Part shown: one piece after another, positions 1 through 5,097 of the stretch
Numbering within the stretch: the stretch's first letter is position 1
Layout: each line of letters begins with the position of its first letter
Position numbers and translations under genes: made by a program
Notes under the pieces: model-generated
Told to the model about the DNA's origin: nothing
Seen by the model: the letters and a program-made list of their open reading frames with translations, nothing else
Databases searched by the model: none
Origin: Betaproteobacteria bacterium
Lineage (GTDB): Bacteria; Pseudomonadota; Gammaproteobacteria; Burkholderiales; Sulfuriferulaceae
Assembly (NCBI GenBank): GCA_003455595.1
Contig: DMQT01000075.1
Span: 464-5,560 of the forward strand
DNA length: 5,097 nucleotides
Direction: 5' to 3'

Positions 1-1163
1 ACCGCCGCAAAACCCGATGCCGCGCCGATGCCTAACGCCCAGCGTGCGCCGTAGGTATCCGCCACCCAGCCGACGATGGGCGCGCCGAAGGGCGTGCCGC
101 CAAAGAAGATGGCCAGGAAAATCGCCATCACGCGACCGCGCATGCCGGGTTCGGTAGACAGCTGGACGGTGCTGTTGGCCGAGGTAGTGAAGGTTTGCGC
201 AGAGACGCCAATGAGGATGAGCATCAGCGCAAACAGCCCGTAACCGGGCATGATCGCGGCCAATGCGCAGCCGACGCCGAACAGGCTGGCACCGGCGAGC
301 AGGTTGGTCATGCGCGGTCGGGGGCGGCGGGCGGCCAATAACGCCCCGATAACCGAGCCGATGGCAAAGATTGAGGTCAGCAGCCCGTATTGGCTGGCGT
401 CGCTATGAAATACGGTGACCGACATGGTAGAGATGAAAATCGGGAAGTTGAGCCCGAAGGTACTGAGCAAAAACAGCATCAACAGCACGGCTTTGAGGTC
501 GGGGCGGCGCCATACATAGCGGAAGCCTTCGACCAGGCTGCCCCGGCTGGGTGAGGCGTTGTGTCGCCGATGCAATTGGCTGATACGCAGCAGATAGAGT
601 GAGCCGATGACGGCGGCAAATGATGCGGCGTTGATCAGGAACACCCAGCCGGTGCCGACGACGGCGATAAGCACACCAGCGACCGCCGGGCCGATCATCC
701 GCGCGAGGTTGAACGAGGTGGAATTGAGCGCGACTGCGTTCGACAGGTCGGACTCGCCCACCAGATCGGACACAAAAGTCTGCCGCGCGGGGGCGTCAAA
801 CGCCGCGACGCAGCCGAGCAAAAACGCAAACACGTAGACGTGCCATAGCTGGACGGCGCCCATCACCGTGAGCAAGCCCAATCCCAGCGCCAGTGCGCCC
901 ATGCCCGCCTGGGTTGCAAGCAGAATCTTGCGCCGGTCAAAATGGTCGGCGGCGAAACCGGTCAGCGGCAGCAACAGTAGCTGGGGGCCGAACTGGAGCG
1001 ACATGACAATGCCGACGGCGGTGGCGCTGTGCTGGGTCAGCTCGGTCAGTACCAGCCAGTCCTGCGCGGTGCGCTGCATCCAGGTGCCGATATTCGACAC
1101 CATGGCGCCGCCCGCCCACAGGCGGTAGTTATAGTTGCCGAGCGAACGGAAGGTGCCGTTCAC
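1..1163 (-). CDS. MFS transporter, EntS-like/MFS_3 exporter family (partial, C-terminus beyond window)
   Basis: The minus strand is open without a stop from a GTG at 1163 to the left edge, giving 387 codons. The product is a hydrophobic inner-membrane protein typical of major facilitator exporters of the EntS/MFS_3 type, which move small molecules or drugs outward by proton antiport. The N-terminus, with NYRLW then SNIGTWMQRTAQDWLVLT (residues 12-40), is the usual opening of this group. A motif-A-like loop between TM2 and TM3 lies at residues 69-81 (G-x-x-x-D-x-x-D-R-R-K). A conserved segment near residue 135 contains FDAPARQTFV. Family members are about 400-430 residues, so only the last few dozen are probably missing. 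GTG was chosen because an in-frame TAA sits three codons upstream of it. No good Shine-Dalgarno precedes it, and its start overlaps the stop of a short upstream frame (1160-1204). The substrate cannot be told from sequence. The fold and family are well supported; the start is less certain. Confidence 0.88.
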   Translation of the reverse strand, partial: MNGTFRSLGNYNYRLWAGGAMVSNIGTWMQRTAQDWLVLTELTQHSATAVGIVMSLQFGPQLLLLPLTGFAADHFDRRKILLATQAGMGALALGLGLLTVMGAVQLWHVYVFAFLLGCVAAFDAPARQTFVSDLVGESDLSNAVALNSTSFNLARMIGPAVAGVLIAVVGTGWVFLINAASFAAVIGSLYLLRISQLHRRHNASPSRGSLVEGFRYVWRRPDLKAVLLMLFLLSTFGLNFPIFISTMSVTVFHSDASQYGLLTSIFAIGSVIGALLAARRPRPRMTNLLAGASLFGVGCALAAIMPGYGLFALMLILIGVSAQTFTTSANSTVQLSTEPGMRGRVMAIFLAIFFGGTPFGAPIVGWVADTYGARWALGIGAASGFAA

Positions 1164-1204
1164 GCCAGAGGATTACCGAGCAGGTCGAGTGTGGTGAGTG
1201 GCAT
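1160..1204 (-). CDS. possible 14-residue leader peptide, or displaced N-terminus of the MFS gene
   Basis: ATG at 1204 opens a frame reading MPLTTLDLLGNPLA and then TGA at 1162-1160. It has a strong Shine-Dalgarno (GGAAGG at 1218-1213 on the minus strand) eight bases upstream, better placed than anything before the MFS GTG. Its stop overlaps the MFS start as GTGA (1163-1160), an arrangement typical of translational coupling. The alternative is that this is the true MFS N-terminus shifted by one base: one extra G in GGCGTG would read straight on from LA into VNGTFRSL. I cannot separate a natural coupled leader from a frameshift or sequencing error. The peptide itself shows no recognisable attenuation pattern, such as a run of one amino acid. 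Confidence 0.4.
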   Translation of the reverse strand: MPLTTLDLLGNPLA

Positions 1205-1295
1205 GCTGTTTTCCTTCCGCTGATGCGGGTTGCGGCAGTATGACGGCGGTGGGGCGTGCGAGTTGCGCCATGCACACCCATTTTGTATGAAAAAA
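1205..1295 (-). other. spacer between arfB and the MFS region
   Basis: These 91 bases between the arfB stop and the short frame before the exporter contain an A/T-rich start (a run of six T on the minus strand just after the arfB stop, at 1288-1293) and then GC-rich sequence. I see no hairpin directly followed by a T-run, so there is no clear intrinsic terminator for arfB. No promoter close to the consensus is visible either. The exporter could therefore be the last gene of the kinase-arfB transcript or have its own weak promoter here. Confidence 0.4.
1213..1218 (-). promoter_or_regulatory. Shine-Dalgarno GGAAGG for the frame starting at 1204
   Basis: GGAAGG on the minus strand lies eight bases before the ATG at 1204. 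It is the only purine-rich site near the start of the MFS gene, so ribosomes probably load here rather than directly at the GTG at 1163. This supports either coupling through the short frame or a frameshifted N-terminus. Confidence 0.55.
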
Positions 1296-1715
1296 TTATT
1301 CCGACCCGACCGGTTGGCGGGTTTTCTTGATGACGCCGCGCCGCTGCTTGCCTTCGAGCCGGCGTTTTTTGGATGCCAGCGTTGGACGCGTGGCGCGGCG
1401 CGGTTTGTCGACTTCGCAAGCGGCGCGGATCAGGGCTATCAGCCTTGCCAGCGCGTCGTCGCGGTTGCGGCGCTGGCTGCTAAAGCGCTCGGCACTGATG
1501 ACCAGCACGCCGTCGTTGCTGAGACGTCGGCCGGCCAGCACGATCAGGCGCTCACGCACGAAATCGGGCAGGGAGGGGGAGCGCATCACGTCGAAGCGCA
1601 GTTGCACCGCCGTCGATACCTTGTTGACGTTCTGCCCGCCCGGGCCGGAGGCGCGGACAAAGTCTTCCTGAATTTCGCGCTCGTCGAGCGAGATGCTGTC
1701 GGTGACGTAAATCAT
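1296..1715 (-). CDS. arfB: ArfB (YaeJ), peptidyl-tRNA hydrolase that rescues stalled ribosomes
   Basis: A complete 139-residue protein, the usual length for ArfB (about 140). ArfB binds ribosomes stalled on mRNA lacking a stop codon in the A site and hydrolyses the peptidyl-tRNA, acting as a back-up to tmRNA and ArfA. The N-terminal domain (residues 1-100) resembles the catalytic domain of class I release factors. It carries the catalytic motif SGPGGQNVNK, with GGQ at residues 26-28. The C-terminal tail (about 104-134) is rich in Lys and Arg (KPRRATRP, KKRR, KQRR, IKKTRQP) and is the part known to enter the mRNA channel. The GGQ plus basic tail, without the codon-recognition domain of RF1/RF2, separates it from true release factors. 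Its ATG overlaps the kinase stop as ATGA, and a GGTGAGG sequence lies 10 or more bases upstream. No sign of damage. Confidence 0.95.
   Translation of the reverse strand: MIYVTDSISLDEREIQEDFVRASGPGGQNVNKVSTAVQLRFDVMRSPSLPDFVRERLIVLAGRRLSNDGVLVISAERFSSQRRNRDDALARLIALIRAACEVDKPRRATRPTLASKKRRLEGKQRRGVIKKTRQPVGSE
1712..1715 (-). other. ATGA stop/start overlap of kinase and arfB
   Basis: On the minus strand the bases 1715-1712 read ATGA. ATG starts arfB and TGA ends the kinase. Such four-base overlaps normally mean one transcript and re-initiation by the terminating ribosome, so arfB output is expected to follow that of the kinase. Confidence 0.9.
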
Positions 1716-2911
1716 GGTAGCAAGGCCTCACCTAATCGAGCCAGACGGGCGCTGCCAAACGCCGCATCGGCGTGTTTTGCCACGCTGACAGGCACGCCCA
1801 GGCAGTGCTGCCGGATTTGTTGCCAGACAGCATTTTTAGCGCCGCCACCCGCGCTGACCACGGCGCGCAAAGGCGTCGCACCCAATTCGGCAAGCCGTGC
1901 GTAGCCTTGCACCTCGATGCGCGCCATGCCTTCCAGCATGCCGTGCAGGAACAGCGCGTCATCGTCCGGGCGGGGCGTCAGCCGGGGCATGAGTTTAGGG
2001 TCGTTGACGGGAAAACGTTCGCCTGGGCGGGGCAGGGGAATGTAATCGAGCGAGCTGGCTATGTGCGGGTTGATCTGTGCGCTCAGGCTGGCTAATTGCG
2101 CATCACTGAAATGCTGGCGCAGTACGCCGCCGCCACTATTGGATGCGCCGCCCGCCAGCCATAGACGCCCGAACTTATGGCTGTACACGCCGTATTCAGG
2201 CGCTTCGACGCGGGTATACGAGAGCAGTTTCAATACCAGCGTGGTGCCGAGTGAGGTGACGGCCACGCCGGGTTCATGCACATCGGCGGCGATGAACGCG
2301 GCGATGCTGTCGGTGGTGCCCGCGCGTACCGTGCAAACCGGATTAAGGTTGAAATGGCGTGCCAAACGGCGGCTGATGGGCGCGATTTTCGTACCGGGTG
2401 CAACCACTTCTGGCAGCAGCGGGCGCAGGGGCAGGGTATCCATCCACGCAGGCCAGCGCAGATTGACTGGATCGAAGCCGGTTTTGAGGGCGTTGTGATA
2501 GTCGCTCACGCCCGGTTTGCCGGTAAGCAGCGTCGCCAGCCAATCGGCCTGGTGGAAAAAATGCCGCGCAGCCGGTGCGCGCTGACGCAGCCATTCGCCT
2601 TTGGCTAACGCGACAGGCAGCGCCGGATCATGCGCGCAGGCGTCGTTGTAGAGCTGGGCAGGCAATAGCGGTTCAAAGTTCGCATCGGTGAGCAATACCG
2701 TACCCGACGTACCGTCTATCGCCAGCGCCTGCAAACCCGTACGCAGCTTGGGCGGTATGCCCGCCAGCAGTTCGAATAGCGCGGCACGCCAGTCTGCCGT
2801 GTTGTCCTCGGCGGCAAACGCCACGTGGCCGTCATGCAGCAGTGTGTCGGTGTGATCAATGACGCAGGCGCGGGCGCCCGAGGTGCCAAAATCCAGGCCA
2901 AGGTAAACCAT
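1712..2911 (-). CDS. FGGY-family carbohydrate kinase, probably D-ribulokinase/XK-1-like
   Basis: A 399-residue cytoplasmic sugar kinase of the FGGY (hexokinase/actin-fold) family, which phosphorylates a pentose or related sugar with ATP. Landmarks in order: the phosphate-binding N-terminal motif GLDFGTSGARACVID (residues 5-19), IDGTSGTVLL (65-74), the substrate-region stretch HQADWL (120-125), AGTTDSIAAF (197-206) with the likely catalytic Asp201, the second phosphate loop SLGTTLVLK (220-228), GGASNSGGG (254-262), and the adenosine motif SAGGGAKNAVWQQI (353-366). Classical xylulokinases and ribulokinases are about 480-560 residues. The short length and the GTSGARA opening fit the smaller group known from cyanobacteria and plants (XK-1), described as acting on D-ribulose; the substrate here is inferred. 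The ATG at 2911 was chosen because the protein begins directly with the kinase motif; an in-frame ATG at 3166 would add 85 unrelated residues antisense to smc. No strong Shine-Dalgarno is visible. It is the first gene of the leftward unit. Confidence 0.9.
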   Translation of the reverse strand: MVYLGLDFGTSGARACVIDHTDTLLHDGHVAFAAEDNTADWRAALFELLAGIPPKLRTGLQALAIDGTSGTVLLTDANFEPLLPAQLYNDACAHDPALPVALAKGEWLRQRAPAARHFFHQADWLATLLTGKPGVSDYHNALKTGFDPVNLRWPAWMDTLPLRPLLPEVVAPGTKIAPISRRLARHFNLNPVCTVRAGTTDSIAAFIAADVHEPGVAVTSLGTTLVLKLLSYTRVEAPEYGVYSHKFGRLWLAGGASNSGGGVLRQHFSDAQLASLSAQINPHIASSLDYIPLPRPGERFPVNDPKLMPRLTPRPDDDALFLHGMLEGMARIEVQGYARLAELGATPLRAVVSAGGGAKNAVWQQIRQHCLGVPVSVAKHADAAFGSARLARLGEALLP

Positions 2912-2971
2912 GTGCTGAGGGTCCGGGGCAATTTGCGGCGCAATTCGGGTAAAATCGGCCTCGAATTCACC

Positions 2972-2977
2972 ATTATA
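2972..2977 (-). promoter_or_regulatory. candidate sigma70 -10 element (TATAAT) for the kinase-arfB unit
   Basis: The minus strand reads TATAAT, a perfect -10 hexamer, preceded by TTCT. Transcription would begin near 2965 and leave a leader of roughly 55 bases before the kinase ATG. At the expected -35 distance (around 2995-3000) I see no good match to TTGACA, so the promoter would rely on the -10 or on an activator. Confidence 0.5.
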
Positions 2978-2979
2978 AG
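2974..2979 (+). promoter_or_regulatory. candidate -10 element (TATAAG) for smc, overlapping the minus-strand -10
   Basis: The plus strand reads TATAAG, five of six matches to the -10 consensus, sharing four bases with the minus-strand TATAAT. Transcription would start near 2986 and give a leader of only about 16 bases before the smc ATG, with no Shine-Dalgarno. No convincing -35 box lies about 17 bases upstream (2951-2956 reads AAAATC). An additional promoter inside the kinase gene is possible. Confidence 0.4.
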
Positions 2980-3001
2980 AACTTTTCACACTTTCATACG
3001 C

Positions 3002-5097
3002 ATGCGCCTGTCCGCCATCAAACTTGCCGGGTTCAAGTCCTTTGTCGATCCCACCGTCATTCCCATCATCGGCCAGATGGTCGGCGTGGTGGGGCCGAAC
3101 GGCTGCGGCAAATCGAATGTGATCGACGCGGTACGTTGGGTGCTGGGCGAATCGCAAGCCAAGCAACTGCGCGGCGCGAGCATGGAAGACGTGATTTTTA
3201 ACGGCTCGGGTTCACGCAAACCGGTGTCGCGCGCCTCGGTCGAGCTGGTGTTCGATAACAGTCTGGGCAAAGCGCCGGGGCAGTGGGCGGCCTACGCCGA
3301 GATTTCGGTCAAGCGCGTGCTCACGCGCAACGGCGAGTCGAGTTACCACATCAACAATCAGCACGTGCGCCGCCGCGATCTGGTGGATATTTTCCTCGGC
3401 ACCGGGCTGGGCACCAAAACCTCCTACGCGATCATCGAGCAGGGCATGATTTCGCGCATTATTGAGGCCAAGCCCGACGAGTTGCGCGGCTTTCTCGAAG
3501 AGGCAGCGGGTATATCGAAATACAAGGAGCGCCGCCGCGAAACCGAAACCCGCTTGCGCGATACACGCGATAACCTGCTGCGGCTGGACGACATCCGGCG
3601 TGAATTGAACGAGCAGATTGCGCGTCTGCAAACCCAGGCCGAGGTAGCGCGTCACTATCACAGCTTGCAAACCGAGCTGAAAACCGCGCAACAATTGCTC
3701 TGGCTGGTTAAAAAGCGCGATGCGCAAACCAGCCGCGAGCGTTACACCCGGCAGATTGATGAAGCCGGTATCCAGATCGAGGCGCAGACCGCGCAATTAC
3801 GCGCCAGCGAAACCGAGATCGAATCCACGCGTGCCGCACACGAAGCCGCCAGCGCGGCGCTGAATGACGCGCAAGGCGAGTTTTATGCGGCCACGGCGGA
3901 AGTCTCGCGTCTCGAACAGGCGCTGCGTCATCAAGCTGAAACACGCACCCGGCTGGCGGTGCAAATCACCCATCTGATTGCCCAGCGCGACAGCCTGACG
4001 CAGCAACGTCGCGATATGGAAGCCAGCCTGGTGCAATGGCAACAGCGCATGCAAGACGCCGGCAGCAGCCTGGAAGACGCGGAAATGGCGTATCAGGAAG
4101 TGAGTGATGCACTGCCTGAAGTCACTACGCTGTTGCATGATACGCAGGCGCGCATGGCGGACGTACAGCGCGAACTATCGCTGTGCGAGCAGTCGCGCCA
4201 GATTGATGAAACGCACCAGCAGCATGCTGCCAAAACGCTGCAACAACTGCAGGCACGCCTGACCCGTTTGCAGCACGAAACGGGCGGCCTGCCGCAACTC
4301 GACCATGCGGCATTGGCGCACAGCGAAGCAGAATTGCTGCGTCTGAGTAGCGAGCTGGACAGGGCGCGCGCCGCACTCGACGCTGCGCAATACACACTAC
4401 CCGCGCTGGAACGACAGCGTCAGCCGCTACGCCAGCAGCTGGAAGACGTGACGCGTCGCCTGCACCAGGTCGAAGGCCAGCTGGCGGGTCTGCGCAAAAT
4501 ACAGAGTCACGTTGACAGCAATGCGCAGCTAGATGCCTGGCTGCACCGCCACCAGCTCGACTCACTGCCGCGTCTGTGGCAGCGAATCGTCGTTGACGCG
4601 GGCTGGGAAACCGCGCTGGAAGCAGTGCTGAGGGAATACGTTAACGCCATCAGCCAGCCAGAAATCCGGCTTGATGCGCTATTGGCCGACGCGCCGCCAG
4701 TACGTGTGAGCCTGTTTGATGCCACCGCCAGTGCGCTGCTTGTGGGCAGTAGTGGTTTGCCCCGGCTGCTGGACAAAATTCAACTCAAAAGCGGGCAGGG
4801 CGGGGCATTGTACGACTGGCTGGTTCACGTGTATGTGGCAGACGATGCATTGGCCGCCGAGGCCGCCCGCCATCAACTCGCCGACGGTGCCTGTGTGGTG
4901 TGCCCGCAAGGCCATGTTTTCACACGCCATAGCGTGCGGTTTCATGCTGAACACAGCGCCGGACAGGGCGTGCTGGCACGGCAGCGTGAAATTGAATACC
5001 TCGCGCTGGAAGCGGATGAGTTGATTGCGCAGCGAGATAGCCTGACAGAAGAAGTTGATGCGCTGGATGACGCGCTGCGCGATGCGCAACAGCAGCT
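3002..5097 (+). CDS. smc: chromosome segregation protein SMC (partial, C-terminal part beyond window)
   Basis: Open from ATG at 3002 to the right edge (698 codons plus two bases) with no stop. SMC is an ATP-driven, DNA-loop-extruding condensin subunit that acts on the chromosome as a dimer with ScpA and ScpB. The N-terminal ATPase half-domain opens with the typical MRLSAIKLAGFKSFVDPT. It has Walker A GPNGCGKS at residues 31-38 and the Q-loop in YAIIEQG with Gln147, followed by FLEEAAGISKYKERR. A long Gln/Glu/Arg-rich coiled coil runs from about 165 to 510. The hinge spans about 520-650 (LPRLWQR, GWETALEAVLRE, CVVCPQG). The returning coiled coil starts near 655 (GVLARQREIEYLALE). Full-length family members are about 1170 residues, so the second coil arm, the signature motif and Walker B are missing only because of the window edge. 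The hinge matches the beta/gamma-proteobacterial type. Start chosen by family N-terminus; no Shine-Dalgarno is apparent. Confidence 0.96.
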   Translation, partial: MRLSAIKLAGFKSFVDPTVIPIIGQMVGVVGPNGCGKSNVIDAVRWVLGESQAKQLRGASMEDVIFNGSGSRKPVSRASVELVFDNSLGKAPGQWAAYAEISVKRVLTRNGESSYHINNQHVRRRDLVDIFLGTGLGTKTSYAIIEQGMISRIIEAKPDELRGFLEEAAGISKYKERRRETETRLRDTRDNLLRLDDIRRELNEQIARLQTQAEVARHYHSLQTELKTAQQLLWLVKKRDAQTSRERYTRQIDEAGIQIEAQTAQLRASETEIESTRAAHEAASAALNDAQGEFYAATAEVSRLEQALRHQAETRTRLAVQITHLIAQRDSLTQQRRDMEASLVQWQQRMQDAGSSLEDAEMAYQEVSDALPEVTTLLHDTQARMADVQRELSLCEQSRQIDETHQQHAAKTLQQLQARLTRLQHETGGLPQLDHAALAHSEAELLRLSSELDRARAALDAAQYTLPALERQRQPLRQQLEDVTRRLHQVEGQLAGLRKIQSHVDSNAQLDAWLHRHQLDSLPRLWQRIVVDAGWETALEAVLREYVNAISQPEIRLDALLADAPPVRVSLFDATASALLVGSSGLPRLLDKIQLKSGQGGALYDWLVHVYVADDALAAEAARHQLADGACVVCPQGHVFTRHSVRFHAEHSAGQGVLARQREIEYLALEADELIAQRDSLTEEVDALDDALRDAQQQ

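Larger units (their letters stand above)
2912..3001. promoter_or_regulatory. divergent intergenic region between kinase and smc
   Basis: Ninety bases separate the two divergent start codons and must carry the 5' signals of both genes. The segment is more A/T-rich around 2941-3000 than the flanking genes. It contains a -10-like core at 2972-2979 usable on both strands and an imperfect inverted repeat at about 2929-2945 (AATTTGC against GCAATT), which would lie in the kinase leader. No clear Shine-Dalgarno is seen before the smc ATG, where the preceding bases are pyrimidine-rich. Confidence 0.6.

Noticed and set aside
1288..1325. Possible intrinsic terminator at the end of arfB
   Set aside because: The GC-rich repeat (CCGGTCGGGTCGG on the minus strand) is a direct repeat rather than a good hairpin, and the T-run is not immediately after a stem. 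A plus-strand hairpin (CCCG/CGGG followed by TTTT) is short and bulged and has no plus-strand gene to serve.
1230..1904. Plus-strand open frame of 224 codons
   Set aside because: It lies antisense to arfB and the end of the kinase, has no recognisable domain, and its Ala/Arg-rich composition is what the GC-rich opposite strand of real genes produces.
2929..2945. Imperfect inverted repeat AATTTGC / GCAATT in the kinase leader as an operator
   Set aside because: The arms are short and imperfect, and no regulator gene is adjacent. It is noted as part of the intergenic region but not claimed as an operator.
2912..3166. N-terminal extension of the kinase frame to an ATG at 3166
   Set aside because: The extra 85 residues are antisense to the conserved smc N-terminus and resemble no kinase. 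The FGGY motif begins directly after the ATG at 2911.
3212..3796. Minus-strand open frame of 194 codons inside smc
   Set aside because: Shadow of the smc coding frame, which is unambiguous here (Q-loop and coiled coil). The antisense product has no family resemblance.
4125..4565. Minus-strand open frames opposite the smc coiled coil
   Set aside because: They arise from the repetitive, GC-rich coiled-coil codons and show only low-complexity Ala/Arg/Cys composition.

Overview
This is an ordinary chromosomal window, GC-rich and almost fully coding. It most resembles a proteobacterium, probably a betaproteobacterium. The main reason is the long gene at the right end: an SMC protein whose hinge is of the beta/gamma-proteobacterial type, with hinge text such as LPRLWQR and GWETALEAVLRE. 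No mobile element, CRISPR array, tRNA, rRNA or phage gene was seen.

Layout: three genes run leftwards from about position 2911 to the left edge. They are an FGGY-family sugar kinase (1712-2911), the ribosome-rescue peptidyl-tRNA hydrolase ArfB (1296-1715) and a major facilitator superfamily exporter (1163 to the left edge, cut at its C-terminus). The kinase stop and the arfB start overlap as ATGA, so these two are almost certainly co-transcribed and translationally coupled. The exporter follows after roughly 130 bases. It appears to begin at a GTG that overlaps, as GTGA, the stop of a 14-residue upstream reading frame with a good Shine-Dalgarno sequence. This is either a coupled leader peptide or a one-base frameshift in the exporter N-terminus.

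To the right, smc (from 3002 to the right edge, cut in the second half) is transcribed rightwards. Only 90 bases separate it from the kinase start. That gap holds a nearly symmetric -10 element (TATAAT on the minus strand, TATAAG on the plus strand), suggesting a bidirectional promoter.

Functionally, smc (chromosome condensation) and arfB (rescue of stalled ribosomes) are housekeeping genes. The kinase is a short FGGY protein that looks closer to the D-ribulokinase / 'XK-1' type than to classical xylulokinase. The exporter resembles the EntS-like MFS_3 group. Nothing ties the four genes into one pathway. I found no convincing undescribed system; the points worth a second look are translational and promoter architecture.
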